Notes under the pieces: model-generated
What the model saw: the letters and a program-made list of their open reading frames with translations, nothing else
The model's database searches: none
Told to the model about the DNA's origin: nothing
Source: Veillonella sp. 3891
Lineage (GTDB): Bacteria > Bacillota > Negativicutes > Veillonellales > Veillonellaceae
Assembly: GCF_003992315.1 (NCBI RefSeq)
Contig: NZ_RQVE01000005.1
Span: 97,699 to 161,698, forward strand
Length of the DNA: 64,000 nucleotides
Direction: 5' to 3'
Position numbers and translations under genes: made by a program
Shown: positions 16,824-25,938 of the stretch, piece after piece
How the letters are laid out: each line of letters opens with the position of its first letter
Position numbering within the stretch: the stretch's first letter is position 1

Positions 16824-16946
16824 CCATTTTATAGATATTTATACACTTTTTTCCTACAATTTGTTAATAGCGAACACTTATTTAAATATTTATGTATATG
16901 TTCGTATATTAAGCGTAAAATCGAATATTTTTAGCTGTACAGAATA

Positions 16947-16960
16947 GTGGGAAAAAGTGG
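16947..16960 (+). promoter_or_regulatory. Second pair of GTGG boxes in opposite orientation
   Basis: GTGGGAAAAAGTGGGG on the plus strand places two GTGG elements exactly 10 bp apart (16947 and 16957), about 125 bp beyond the boxes nearer mraZ and in the opposite orientation. It could let an MraZ ring contact two sites by looping. No plus-strand gene follows it. Confidence 0.35.
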
Positions 16961-17085
16961 GGAAGTTTTTCTATTTTTCCTCATTTTTAACTTTACCAAC
17001 AATATCACGAGGCATCTATATCCTAAATAAATGAGACTATGAACACCATTAAAACATATATAAACACCAAGTGGAAAATAAAAAA

Positions 17086-17112
17086 GATAGCCGAATCATA
17101 GATTCAGCTATC
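17086..17112. terminator. Terminator after the aminotransferase gene
   Basis: GATAGC-C-GAATC pairs with GATTC-A-GCTATC around a short loop, flanked by A-tract and T-tract so it can work in both directions. On the minus strand it ends the 17165-18409 gene. The rest of 16830-17085, apart from the GTGG pair, is AT-rich and holds no gene I can support. Confidence 0.85.
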
Positions 17113-17164
17113 TTTTTTTCACCGCTATAATAACTATTCAATTGTCTCTATCTTTTCTCTGTTT

Positions 17165-18409
17165 TTATAATTGACCCACTCGTTTCATTGCATCATAAAT
17201 TCTCTGTGCCAATCCAGTAATTTGTCGTTTTGGAATCGAGCATACAGCAATACGAACACCACCAGATACAGGAATTAAAAACACATTTTCTTTCTTCAAT
17301 TCATCTGCCAAGGCCTTTGGATTATCGCTTGGAATTGTTGCAAAGAAACCACCCATATATGGCAACATTGGTAAGCCGATTGCTTTCCCTTCACATTCCA
17401 AGATACCTGCCCGTTCTTCTACAAGACGAGAGTAACAATTACGTTCTTCTTCATAGCATTTTAATTTTTCAGGATCAAGCACAATATTGGCCACTGTACG
17501 CATCGCCGGTCGATTAATATTAGACCAAGTACCACGGGATGTCATTTGATTAATATCAAAAAACTCTTGTGCCACTTCTTTATCAGAAGTAATACCCAAC
17601 ATACAGCCAACACGTTGACCGTACATAGTAAAACCTTTAGAGATACTATAACATACTACTGTCAAAATATCTTTTGACAAATGTTCAAATTTTTTAAAGA
17701 ATCGGCGCACCTCTTCTTTAGGTCCAGAGAAATCAATATACGCAGCATCAACTCCAATAATCACTTTGTTTCTTCCTGCACTTACTAAACGATTCGCAAG
17801 CTCTAATACTTTATCCCAATCGCTGTCACATAGAGAGAAACCTGTTGGATTATTACCAGGTGTATTAAAAATAACTAAAATATTCTCTTGTTTCTTAGCT
17901 ATATCTAATACTAGGGATTCTAACGCCTCAAAGTTGAACTCATAGTTCTCATTGAATAGAGAGTAAGTAAGTAAATCGCGTCCATTATCATGGCATATTT
18001 GTTTGTACGCACCCCAATACCAATCTGCAGTGATTACCGTATCACCCAACTCTGTATAATTGTGAACTAAATGATGAATCCCACCGGTACCACCAGCTGT
18101 GGCTATTCCTTCAATATAGGCATCAGGTCTAGATTGTCCGAAGCATTCTTGTTTACATGCTTCCACAAACTCTTTTAATCCCTCAATCGGTGCATATGCA
18201 ACATATTCATTACGTGGCAAATTACGGAACTCATCTTCTACCACTTTTAAGAAAACAATATCACCATTTTCATCTAGGATAGATCCGACAGTTCCATTTA
18301 ACACGTTTTCTTTGCCATATTGTCTTACTGCCTCTTGGGCTTGTGAGTTAGTTGCAAAGATCACATCATTTGCTTTTTTCCCACGCGCTTGTTTTGCTGC
18401 CATACTCAT
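17165..18409 (-). CDS. Class I/II pyridoxal-phosphate aminotransferase
   Basis: A 414-residue fold-type I aminotransferase. Visible motifs are ATAGGTGGIHHLVHNYTELGD (about 105-125, PLP-phosphate region), FNTPGNNPTG near 180, VDAAYIDFSG near 222, and the Schiff-base lysine in SISKGFTMYGQRVG near 263. Overall it resembles aspartate/aromatic aminotransferases of the AspC/TyrB type, and the substrate cannot be read from the sequence. The ATG at 18409 has GGAAGG 8 nt upstream; the in-frame GTG at 18418 overlaps it. It stands alone, between the mraZ promoter and the liv operon terminator. Confidence 0.85.
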   Translation of the reverse strand: MSMAAKQARGKKANDVIFATNSQAQEAVRQYGKENVLNGTVGSILDENGDIVFLKVVEDEFRNLPRNEYVAYAPIEGLKEFVEACKQECFGQSRPDAYIEGIATAGGTGGIHHLVHNYTELGDTVITADWYWGAYKQICHDNGRDLLTYSLFNENYEFNFEALESLVLDIAKKQENILVIFNTPGNNPTGFSLCDSDWDKVLELANRLVSAGRNKVIIGVDAAYIDFSGPKEEVRRFFKKFEHLSKDILTVVCYSISKGFTMYGQRVGCMLGITSDKEVAQEFFDINQMTSRGTWSNINRPAMRTVANIVLDPEKLKCYEEERNCYSRLVEERAGILECEGKAIGLPMLPYMGGFFATIPSDNPKALADELKKENVFLIPVSGGVRIAVCSIPKRQITGLAQRIYDAMKRVGQL

Positions 18410-18682
18410 AGTAAACACCTTCCTATAGTAGTTATATATTTATACTTATATTATTAGTTTACAAGAAAAATGGTTCTCCTACAAGACATGCAGCTTATGT
18501 ATACACAATAGTTTTTTCTACTATTCAACTTCTTTATATTTTGATAAATATCTCCTGTCCCCACATCTAGTATATAACGGTGTATATATGCGTTTATATA
18601 ACTTTTTCTGTATATTTTTATGATATCATATACGCTGATTTCTCTTTGTAACAACTATGCATTCAAAATAGAGAAAACAAAA

Positions 18683-18718
18683 AGCAGATACACAACCACA
18701 ATGGATTGTATATCTGCT
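18683..18718 (-). terminator. Terminator of the liv operon
   Basis: AGCAGATATACAA pairs with TTGTGTATCTGCT on the minus strand (one wobble), followed by TTTTTGTTTT. It is 100 nt after the livF stop. The remaining 18410-18682 and 18719-18817 are AT-rich spacers with short TATA runs, and I see no further gene. Confidence 0.8.
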
Positions 18719-18817
18719 ATCTTTATATACTTACCTGTTAAAGGCAATGCACCTATGTTAAATTCTATATATATCTATATATATTTCTCTAGAATATTCA
18801 AGATAAAAATTAGGAAA

Positions 18818-19528
18818 TTATTCCACTTTACCACCTAAATACGCTTCCATCACTCTAGGATCGTGACGAATCTCTTCGGCTGGTCCAGAAAGAACGATTT
18901 TACCCGTTTCCAGTACATATGCATAGTCAGCAATTTTCAATGCTTGTCGTACGTTTTGTTCTACCAACAACACTGTCGTTCCTTCAGCACTGATTTCCTT
19001 GATAACCTCGAAGATTTCATTTACCACTAACGGTGCCAAACCCATGGATGGTTCATCTAGCAACAATAATTTAGGACGAGCCATTAAAGCACGACCGATG
19101 GCAAGCATCTGCTGTTGCCCACCAGACAAAGTGCCACCTAATTGGTAACTACGTTCATCAAGAATAGGGAATCGCTTGAATACTTTTTTAATATCATCGT
19201 TGATTTCAGCATCCTTACGAATATAAGCGCCCATTTCAAGATTTTCATAAACACTCATATCTTGTAAAATTTGGCGTCCTTCTGGAACGAGGGAAATACC
19301 AGCTTTCACAATATCATGAGTTTTCATAGACGTAATATCCTTACCTTCAAAGGTAATGCGACCTTCTGTTGGTTTAACCAAGCCCATGATGGAACGCATA
19401 GTTGTAGATTTACCAGCACCATTGGCACCGATCAAAGATACAATGGACCCTTGAGGAACTTCTAAGTTAATAAATTTTAAGGCTGTAATATGACCATATC
19501 CAGCCACTACATTTTCAATTTTTAACAT
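18818..19528 (-). CDS. livF: Branched-chain amino-acid ABC transporter ATP-binding protein LivF
   Basis: One of two ATPases that drive uptake of leucine, isoleucine and valine. The 236-residue protein has Walker A GANGAGKST near residue 34, the signature LSGGQQQML near 135, Walker B LLLLDEPSMGLAP near 153, and the LivF-typical LVPEGRQIL near 80. It is 1 nt after livG and last in the livKHMGF operon. Confidence 0.95.
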   Translation of the reverse strand: MLKIENVVAGYGHITALKFINLEVPQGSIVSLIGANGAGKSTTMRSIMGLVKPTEGRITFEGKDITSMKTHDIVKAGISLVPEGRQILQDMSVYENLEMGAYIRKDAEINDDIKKVFKRFPILDERSYQLGGTLSGGQQQMLAIGRALMARPKLLLLDEPSMGLAPLVVNEIFEVIKEISAEGTTVLLVEQNVRQALKIADYAYVLETGKIVLSGPAEEIRHDPRVMEAYLGGKVE

Positions 19529-19529
19529 A

Positions 19530-20288
19530 TTATTCCTCCTTTCCTAAGTATGCTTCAATTACATCTGGATGATTTTGAATCTCCTGAGGTGTACCTTCTG
19601 CAATTTTTTTACCGAAGTTTAATACCGCCAAGCGATCACAAATATTCATCATCAATGCCATATCATGTTCTATAACCACAACCGTAATGCCTAAATCACG
19701 AATTTTACCGATCAATTGGCGCAACACTTCTGTTTCGCTGTCGTTCATGCCAGCTGCTGGTTCATCTAACAGAATCAATTGTGGATGTGTTGCTAAGGCA
19801 CGAGCAATTTCCAAACGACGTTGTTTACCATATGGCAAGGATGTGGCTACTTCTTCTGCATCTTCTTCTAAGCCAACCAGCTTTAAAAACTCATAAGCGA
19901 TACCACGACAACGCTCTTCTTCAACTCGTTGACGTTTTGTACGGAAGAAACTAGATAACACACCAGAACCCGTGCGACAATGCATACCTGTCAGCACAGT
20001 CTCCAAGGCCGTCATATTACCGAACAAACGAATATTTTGGAATGTTCTAGCAATCCCCATTTCCACTGTACGATGCGGCTTAATACCCACCACATTCATA
20101 CCATCGAACACAATATTGCCAGTGCTCACTGGGAACACGCCTGTAATTAAATTAAACAGCGTCGTTTTGCCGGCACCATTCGGTCCAATTACACCAAAAA
20201 CTTCCCCTTGGTTCACTTGGAAGGTAACCCCTGTCAAGGCAGCCACACCGCCAAAGCTTTTACTTACATCATCTAATTGTAATAGCAT
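19530..20288 (-). CDS. livG: Branched-chain amino-acid ABC transporter ATP-binding protein LivG
   Basis: Second ATPase of the Liv transporter. The 252-residue protein has Walker A GPNGAGKTT near residue 35, ARTFQNIRLF near 80 as in LivG, the degenerate signature LPYGKQRRLEIAR near 150, and Walker B LILLDEPAAGMN near 170. It pairs with LivF and the two permeases encoded upstream. Confidence 0.95.
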   Translation of the reverse strand: MLLQLDDVSKSFGGVAALTGVTFQVNQGEVFGVIGPNGAGKTTLFNLITGVFPVSTGNIVFDGMNVVGIKPHRTVEMGIARTFQNIRLFGNMTALETVLTGMHCRTGSGVLSSFFRTKRQRVEEERCRGIAYEFLKLVGLEEDAEEVATSLPYGKQRRLEIARALATHPQLILLDEPAAGMNDSETEVLRQLIGKIRDLGITVVVIEHDMALMMNICDRLAVLNFGKKIAEGTPQEIQNHPDVIEAYLGKEE

Positions 20289-20297
20289 GGGTACCTC

Positions 20298-21311
20298 CTA
20301 TTCTTGACCAGACTTACTTTGCGCCTTATAAGCTTCAAAGCGTTCTGTTAACACTTGCGTTTCTGGAATATATACTTTCTTTTTCACGCCTAATTTACGG
20401 TAAATTTTGTCCATCAAATCTTCTGTCAAAATACCATCTGGGCGAACAGCCATCAAAATAACTAGTAATGCGCCATAAATAATATCCCTATAATCTGCTA
20501 AGAAACGCAATACTTCTGGTAACAAGGTCAAAATGAAAGAGCCTAGTACAGAGCCCCATACTACATTGGAACCACCAAATACAGGGAACAATAAGATTTG
20601 TACTACCTTGTGATAGCTAAAATCTGTAGGGTTAATGAAGTTTGTAATATGTGCATACAAACCACCGCCAATACCAGCAATGAAAGCACCGATTACAAAG
20701 GCTAACATTTTGTAATACACCACATTGATACCCATCAATTCTGCTGCATGGTCATCGGCTTTGATAGCTTGGAACGCACGCCCTACACGACTATTGTGGA
20801 TACGTAAACAGAACAATATCACTAGCGCTAGAATCACTAATAAGATTATGATGGTCAACAAGTTACCCCATGTTAATGCATCGATATCTAGTAAACCGTC
20901 CATATCGAACTCATAGACGTAGTTTGTCAATTCCTGTGCAATCGCTGGAATGCCTGAAAGGCCCAAGGCTCCATTGGTCACTTCTAAATTCAAAAAGATA
21001 ACACGTACTACTTCACCAAAGCCTAGTGTAGCAATGGCAAGGTATAAACCTTTCAAGCGTGTAGTTGGTAAACCAATCACAACAGCTACTAAGGCCGCCA
21101 CAATACCACCAATGAAGATAGCAATCGGAATCGGTAACTCAGCTTTCAGAGTGAGCAAAGCACCCACGTAGGCACCTACACTCATGAAACCTGCCGCACC
21201 CAACGTCAACTGTCCTGTAGAAAGGGTGAAGAAAATGGAAATACCCATGATAGCATTGATGATGAAGAACATCACAATTTGTAGATAATATGGATTTAAA
21301 ATTTCACTCAT
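20298..21311 (-). CDS. livM: Branched-chain amino-acid ABC transporter permease LivM
   Basis: Membrane permease subunit with about eight to ten hydrophobic segments in 337 residues. It has the FTLSTGQLTLGAAGFMSVGAY opening, GLYLAIATLGFGEVVRVI near residue 90, and the conserved NSRVGRAFQAIKADDHAAELMG coupling loop near 170. It overlaps livH by ATGA. Confidence 0.94.
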   Translation of the reverse strand: MSEILNPYYLQIVMFFIINAIMGISIFFTLSTGQLTLGAAGFMSVGAYVGALLTLKAELPIPIAIFIGGIVAALVAVVIGLPTTRLKGLYLAIATLGFGEVVRVIFLNLEVTNGALGLSGIPAIAQELTNYVYEFDMDGLLDIDALTWGNLLTIIILLVILALVILFCLRIHNSRVGRAFQAIKADDHAAELMGINVVYYKMLAFVIGAFIAGIGGGLYAHITNFINPTDFSYHKVVQILLFPVFGGSNVVWGSVLGSFILTLLPEVLRFLADYRDIIYGALLVILMAVRPDGILTEDLMDKIYRKLGVKKKVYIPETQVLTERFEAYKAQSKSGQE

Positions 21312-22189
21312 GGTCGTCCCCCCTTATCTTTGGATCCGAATAACCCTTGTGGTCTCCAGAATAATAAGAGAATGATTAAACCGAAGGCTACAGCATCACG
21401 GTACGAAGATGCTCCATAAGCAACAGAGAATACTTCAGAAACACCTAAGATGAATCCACCTACCATAGCACCGGTAATATTACCAAGTCCGCCAAGGATT
21501 AACACCGCTAACCCTTTAAATCCGATAACAACACCCATCATAGGCTCTACGGCATCGAAGGATAAGCCAACCAATACACCAGCGGCAGAACCTAAGGCGG
21601 AGGCAAGCATCACTGTTACGGAAATAACTAGAGTTGGATTAACCCCCAACAAGGATGCTGTTTCTGTGCTCAAAGATACAGCACGAATAGCTTTACCGAT
21701 TTTAGTCTTTTTAATGAGTACATTTAAAATCAACATTAACACAATGGATACACCAAGGCCAATGATTTGAACCATGGAGATTTTGAACATACCAAAATCG
21801 ATAAGTCCACCGATAAAATCTGGTGGGAATGAGCGTGTTTGTGGGCCCCATACAAGCAAGGCTACACTTTCAATAAAAATAGAGACACCAATTGTAGAAA
21901 TCAATGGCGCCAAATGGGATACGTTTTTCTTGCGAAGTGGACGAAGTGCCACAAATTCTAATAGATATCCAAGAATTGCCCCTACGACCATAGCCACAAG
22001 GATGGCTACGAAGATATTAGCTTCAAAGACTGTCACCATAAATAAACCCACGAAGGCACCTATCATAAAGATGCCTCCGTGAGCCATGTTGATGATGTTC
22101 AACACACCAAACACGAGTGTCAATCCGATGGCTAATACCGCATAGAGACTGCCTAAAGTAAGGCCATTCACTAATTGCTGTAAAAACAT
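21308..22189 (-). CDS. livH: Branched-chain amino-acid ABC transporter permease LivH
   Basis: Partner permease of LivM. The 293-residue protein opens MFLQQLVNGLTLGSLYAVLAIG and has the coupling-loop motif KIGKAIRAVSLSTETASLLG near residue 165. I start it at 22189, 8 nt after TAGGAG; the longer reading frame to 22267 runs back into livK. It begins 10 nt after the livK stop. Confidence 0.94.
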   Translation of the reverse strand: MFLQQLVNGLTLGSLYAVLAIGLTLVFGVLNIINMAHGGIFMIGAFVGLFMVTVFEANIFVAILVAMVVGAILGYLLEFVALRPLRKKNVSHLAPLISTIGVSIFIESVALLVWGPQTRSFPPDFIGGLIDFGMFKISMVQIIGLGVSIVLMLILNVLIKKTKIGKAIRAVSLSTETASLLGVNPTLVISVTVMLASALGSAAGVLVGLSFDAVEPMMGVVIGFKGLAVLILGGLGNITGAMVGGFILGVSEVFSVAYGASSYRDAVAFGLIILLLFWRPQGLFGSKDKGGRP

Positions 22190-22199
22190 CGTGTTACTC

Positions 22200-23348
22200 C
22201 TATTTTTGTAATGCGTCAAACTGACCGTTTTTAATTTGTAAAACTTGAACTTCCATAGATGGGTCACGTTTTTCGTTGAATTGGAATTTACCAGTTACCC
22301 CTACGAAGTCTGTAATACCTTTTAAGGCATTACGGAATTTTTCGCGATCTGTCGTAGAACCTGCTGCTTTCAAAGCTGCTTCATACAAGAATACTGCATC
22401 ATAAGCTTGTGCTGCAAATTGATCTGGTTCATGACCATATTTTTCTACATAAGCTTTGCGGAAGTCGCGAACTTTTTGGTCATCTTTGTTAGGGAACCAA
22501 GGTGTACCTACAATCGCACCATCAGCAGCGGCACCTGCATTTTTAATGAACGCTGGGCTGTTGAAACCATTGGAACCTACTACTGGTTGGTTCATGCCAA
22601 GTTCACGCATTTTTTTCATAATCAATGCACCTTCTTGGTACAAGGAAGCAACGATGATGATATCAGGTTTTGCTTGTTGGATTTTAGTCAACTGTGCAGA
22701 GAAATCTGTATCTTTGTCAGCAAATGTTTCTGTCGCTACAATTTGGACTCCTTCAGATTCCAACGCTTTTTTAGCAGTATTGTTTACAGATACCATTTGG
22801 TCATTGTTGTTGGAGTACATAATCGCTGCTGTTTTGAAGCCTAATACTTTGTGAGATTGACGAATTGCTGCGTCTACTGCTAAAGATTCTGGTACGGCAT
22901 TACGGAAAATGTAATCTCCGATATCAGTGATGCCTTCTGCAGTTGTAGAAGTACCTAATGCTACCACTTTATTTTTGTTAGCAATTGGGCCTGCTGCCAT
23001 CATTTCACCAGATAACATAGGTCCAATGACAGCTACGACTTTATCTTTTGCAATGACTTTGTTCATCGCATTGATCGCTTCGTTTTTGTCACCTTTTGTA
23101 TCTTCCACTAACAAATTGATTTTTACATTGTTAGCATCGCCGTTAATTTGCGCTACTGCTAACTCTGCACCATTCTTAATGGATTCGCCATAGGCAGCTG
23201 CTGCGCCAGACGTCGTAGTCAATAAAGCTACTTTTGCTTCATTTGCATTGTTTGTTGATGAACTATTGCCACCGCAACCAGCGATCGCCGCAGCTAGAAT
23301 AGCCGTAGCACCCAATGCTAGTGCACGTTTGAACATGGATTTTTTCAT
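22200..23348 (-). CDS. livK: Branched-chain amino-acid binding lipoprotein LivK/BraC type
   Basis: Periplasmic substrate-binding component. The 382-residue protein has a lipoprotein signal (MKKSMFKRALALG, lipobox AIAGC, Cys near residue 25), a Gly/Ser/Asn-rich linker, then a type I periplasmic-binding fold starting VALLTTTSGAAAAYGES. It resembles branched-chain amino-acid binding proteins; the exact ligand is not certain. A strong promoter lies about 120 nt upstream. Confidence 0.92.
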   Translation of the reverse strand: MKKSMFKRALALGATAILAAAIAGCGGNSSSTNNANEAKVALLTTTSGAAAAYGESIKNGAELAVAQINGDANNVKINLLVEDTKGDKNEAINAMNKVIAKDKVVAVIGPMLSGEMMAAGPIANKNKVVALGTSTTAEGITDIGDYIFRNAVPESLAVDAAIRQSHKVLGFKTAAIMYSNNNDQMVSVNNTAKKALESEGVQIVATETFADKDTDFSAQLTKIQQAKPDIIIVASLYQEGALIMKKMRELGMNQPVVGSNGFNSPAFIKNAGAAADGAIVGTPWFPNKDDQKVRDFRKAYVEKYGHEPDQFAAQAYDAVFLYEAALKAAGSTTDREKFRNALKGITDFVGVTGKFQFNEKRDPSMEVQVLQIKNGQFDALQK

Positions 23349-23472
23349 GTTACAACCTTCCTCCTTAAAACTCTATCTTACGGATTTTCTGTTTCTGAAA
23401 GCCACCTCAATCTTTTTCTCTTTATCAGATTAAAACACAAATGACAATTCTATAGAAACCCTATTCTTATTT

Positions 23473-23549
23473 ATTATGAATGTAACATGAGTAGTTTGTC
23501 AAATATAATTATAAGAATTTATATATGAGTTTATTTAGTAAACTACTCA
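23473..23549 (-). promoter_or_regulatory. liv operon promoter with a flanking inverted repeat
   Basis: On the minus strand a perfect -35 TTGACA (23497-23502) and a -10 CATAAT (23473-23478) are 18 nt apart. A perfect 10-bp inverted repeat TGAGTAGTTT (23488-23497) and AAACTACTCA (23540-23549) brackets the -35 and the DNA upstream of it. It is a candidate operator for an amino-acid regulator. The rest of the 23349-23773 spacer is AT-rich. Confidence 0.6.
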
Positions 23550-23686
23550 CGTATATTTTCCTCATTTTTGTATTTATTTAGAGGACAAATATCTTTTTTG
23601 AAAATTAAATAATAGAAATAGATACGTTCCGTTACCAAGTATGTCCTTTTTTTAAGTATTCCCCGATCTACTACGTAAGCATATTA

Positions 23687-23724
23687 AAACTGGCGATGAA
23701 AGTGATCACTCTCATCGCCAGTTT
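23687..23724 (-). terminator. Terminator after ahcY
   Basis: A strong hairpin: AAACTGGCGATGA pairs perfectly with TCATCGCCAGTTT around a 12-nt loop that is itself largely palindromic (AGTGATCACT). It lies 50 nt past the ahcY stop, and the final TTT of the stem continues into TAATATG. Confidence 0.75.
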
Positions 23725-23773
23725 AACACAGTTGCAATTTTATTTACTATGTATCAATAAAATTTTATCATTA

Positions 23774-25018
23774 TTAGTTTACAGTATATAAATAATCATA
23801 TTGTTCTTGTGTCAATGCATCTAAATCGTAGCCCATGGATTGCAATTTCAATTTCGCAATTTCTGCATCCACTTCATATGGCAATACATGTACATCATGT
23901 TCCATATCTGCTCCATGGTGCAAGATATATTCTGCTGCTAAGGCTTGCATTGCAAAGGACAAGTCCATGATTTCTGCTGGATGTCCATCACCTGCTGCTA
24001 GGTTTACAAGGCGGCCTTCTGCTAGTACATACAATTGACGACCATCTTGCATATGGTAGGCTTCGATATTTTGACGAACACGTTCATGAGACACTGCCAT
24101 GGCAGCTAAATCTTTCACATTGACTTCGCAATCAAAATGGCCCGCATTACAAAGGACAGCGCGGTCTTTCATCACTGCATAATGTTCTTTTGTAATAACA
24201 TCCTTACAACCTGTGACAGTACAGAAAATGTCACCGATTTTAGCTGCTTCCACCATTGGCAACACTTTGAAGCCATCAAATACAGCCTCGATTGCCTTAA
24301 TTGGATCTACTTCTGTTACATACACGTGAGCGCCTAAGCCTTTAGCACGAAGTGCCACACCTTTACCGCACCAGCCATAACCAGCAACGACTACATTTTT
24401 ACCTGTTACCGTCAAGTTCGTAGTACGCATAATACCGTCCCAAACAGATTGGCCTGTACCATAGCGATTGTCGAACAAGTATTTACAGTTAGAATCGTTA
24501 ACTGCAATCATTGGGAATGTCAACTGCTCCGCTTCAGCTAGGGCTTTCAAACGGTGTACGCCTGTAGTTGTTTCTTCACTACCGCCCAACAAACGTTCTT
24601 TTGCATCTTGGCGTGTTGTGTGAAGTAAGCTTACTAAATCGCCACCGTCATCGATGATGATATGCGGTTTATGATCCAACGCTTTGTTCAAGAACATCGT
24701 ATACTCTTCGTCTGTACAATTGTACCAAGCATAGACAGTTAGACCCATGTCCACAAGTCCTGCTGCCACATCATCTTGGGTAGATAATGGATTGGACCCT
24801 GTAACGATAACATCGGCACCACCACGTTTTAACACGGTAGATAAATACGCAGTTTTTGCTTCTAAATGAACAGATACAACGATAGTTTGACCCTTGAAAG
24901 TTTGTTCTTTTTCAAAACGGTCTCCTAATGTGTTCAAAGTAGGCATAAAATTAGCTACCCAGTCGATTTTTTTACGACCTTCTTCTGCTAAAGAAATATC
25001 TCGAATTAAAGATTGCAT
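23774..25018 (-). CDS. ahcY: S-adenosylhomocysteine hydrolase
   Basis: NAD-dependent enzyme splitting S-adenosylhomocysteine into homocysteine and adenosine. The 414-residue protein has TVYAWYNCTDEEY near residue 93, VNDSNCKYLFDNRYGTGQSVWDGI near 172, the NAD-binding VVVAGYGWCGKG near 208, and NAGHFDCEVNVKDLA near 288. It ends DYLYTVN; this shorter type is common in bacteria. It follows the nucleoside phosphorylase gene by 32 nt. Together they recycle the purine by-products of SAM use. Confidence 0.96.
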   Translation of the reverse strand: MQSLIRDISLAEEGRKKIDWVANFMPTLNTLGDRFEKEQTFKGQTIVVSVHLEAKTAYLSTVLKRGGADVIVTGSNPLSTQDDVAAGLVDMGLTVYAWYNCTDEEYTMFLNKALDHKPHIIIDDGGDLVSLLHTTRQDAKERLLGGSEETTTGVHRLKALAEAEQLTFPMIAVNDSNCKYLFDNRYGTGQSVWDGIMRTTNLTVTGKNVVVAGYGWCGKGVALRAKGLGAHVYVTEVDPIKAIEAVFDGFKVLPMVEAAKIGDIFCTVTGCKDVITKEHYAVMKDRAVLCNAGHFDCEVNVKDLAAMAVSHERVRQNIEAYHMQDGRQLYVLAEGRLVNLAAGDGHPAEIMDLSFAMQALAAEYILHHGADMEHDVHVLPYEVDAEIAKLKLQSMGYDLDALTQEQYDYLYTVN

Positions 25019-25050
25019 TGGTGTTCTCCTTTTAGATTCTTCATGATAGA

Positions 25051-25845
25051 TTATAATTGAAAGCCACCATACTCAGCCATACGATGATGCGCAGGATAGT
25101 CTGCATTCACATCGATTCCTTTGATGACTTCTTTCACTAACGATTGTAATTGTTCTGCCATTTGTTGCATCATATCTACTACTTCACCATGAGTCAAAGC
25201 AGATTCAGAAATGCCTGCAGCATAATTAGTAATCATAGAAATTGTCATATATGCCATTTCCGCTTCATTCGCTAAGGTTACCTCTGGTACATTTGTCATC
25301 CCTACCGTTTGACCACCTAACATAGCATACATGCGGATTTCAGCAGGAGACTCAAAACGAGGGCCCTCTGTACATACGTAGGTGCCGCCATTGTGAACCG
25401 TTAAACCTAATGATTTCGCAGCACTTTCAACAATAGAACGCAACTCAGGACTATATGGTTCCGTTACATCCACATGAGCCACAGGACGGTCCCCACCTTC
25501 GTAGAATGTATTCACACGATTTTTCGTAAAATCTAAAAATTGGTCAGTCAACACAAAATGACCTGGTCCAAATTTTTGATCCAAAGAACCTACCGCTGTG
25601 GTAGATACGATGAACTTAACACCTAACTTTTTTAACCCCCAAATGTTGGCACGATAATTAATCTTGTGCGGTGGAATGGAATGATCACGGCCATGACGGG
25701 CTAAGAAGTACACCGTCTTACCTTCATAAGTGCCACATACATAATGAATCTCACCATAAGGTGTCATCAAAGACGATTCCGTCATAGTTTCAAACATATT
25801 TGGATCGTACACACCGGTACCACCAATAATAGCAATGGCTGACAT
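25051..25845 (-). CDS. MTAP/PNP-family purine nucleoside phosphorylase
   Basis: A 264-residue phosphorylase of the methylthioadenosine/purine nucleoside phosphorylase family: IGGTGVYDPNMF start, PPHKINYRANIWGLKKLGV near residue 58, GTYVCTEGPRFESPAE near 155, VGMTNVPEVTLANEAEMAY near 178. In adenine-specific MTAPs the purine pocket carries Asp; here the segment is ITNYAAGIS, with Asn (near residue 205) as in 6-oxopurine and methylthioinosine phosphorylases. I therefore expect activity on inosine/guanosine or methylthioinosine rather than methylthioadenosine. It heads a two-gene operon with ahcY. Confidence 0.8.
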   Translation of the reverse strand: MSAIAIIGGTGVYDPNMFETMTESSLMTPYGEIHYVCGTYEGKTVYFLARHGRDHSIPPHKINYRANIWGLKKLGVKFIVSTTAVGSLDQKFGPGHFVLTDQFLDFTKNRVNTFYEGGDRPVAHVDVTEPYSPELRSIVESAAKSLGLTVHNGGTYVCTEGPRFESPAEIRMYAMLGGQTVGMTNVPEVTLANEAEMAYMTISMITNYAAGISESALTHGEVVDMMQQMAEQLQSLVKEVIKGIDVNADYPAHHRMAEYGGFQL

Positions 25846-25888
25846 ATCGTTCCTCCTTGTGAAAGATAGAAAAAATCTGTATGAATTT

Positions 25889-25894
25889 ATTATA
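25889..25894 (-). promoter_or_regulatory. Promoter -10 of the phosphorylase-ahcY operon
   Basis: A perfect TATAAT preceded by TGC (extended -10) is read on the minus strand, 44 nt upstream of the phosphorylase ATG. No strong -35 is visible. It lies in the 93-nt gap after zorD. Confidence 0.55.
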
Positions 25895-25938
25895 GCATGG
25901 AATAGGGTATTTGATGATAATTATCTCAATAAATAGTT

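Noticed and set aside
18454..18654. Small minus-strand ORF upstream of the aminotransferase
   Set aside because: AT-rich, no ribosome-binding site, no recognisable composition.
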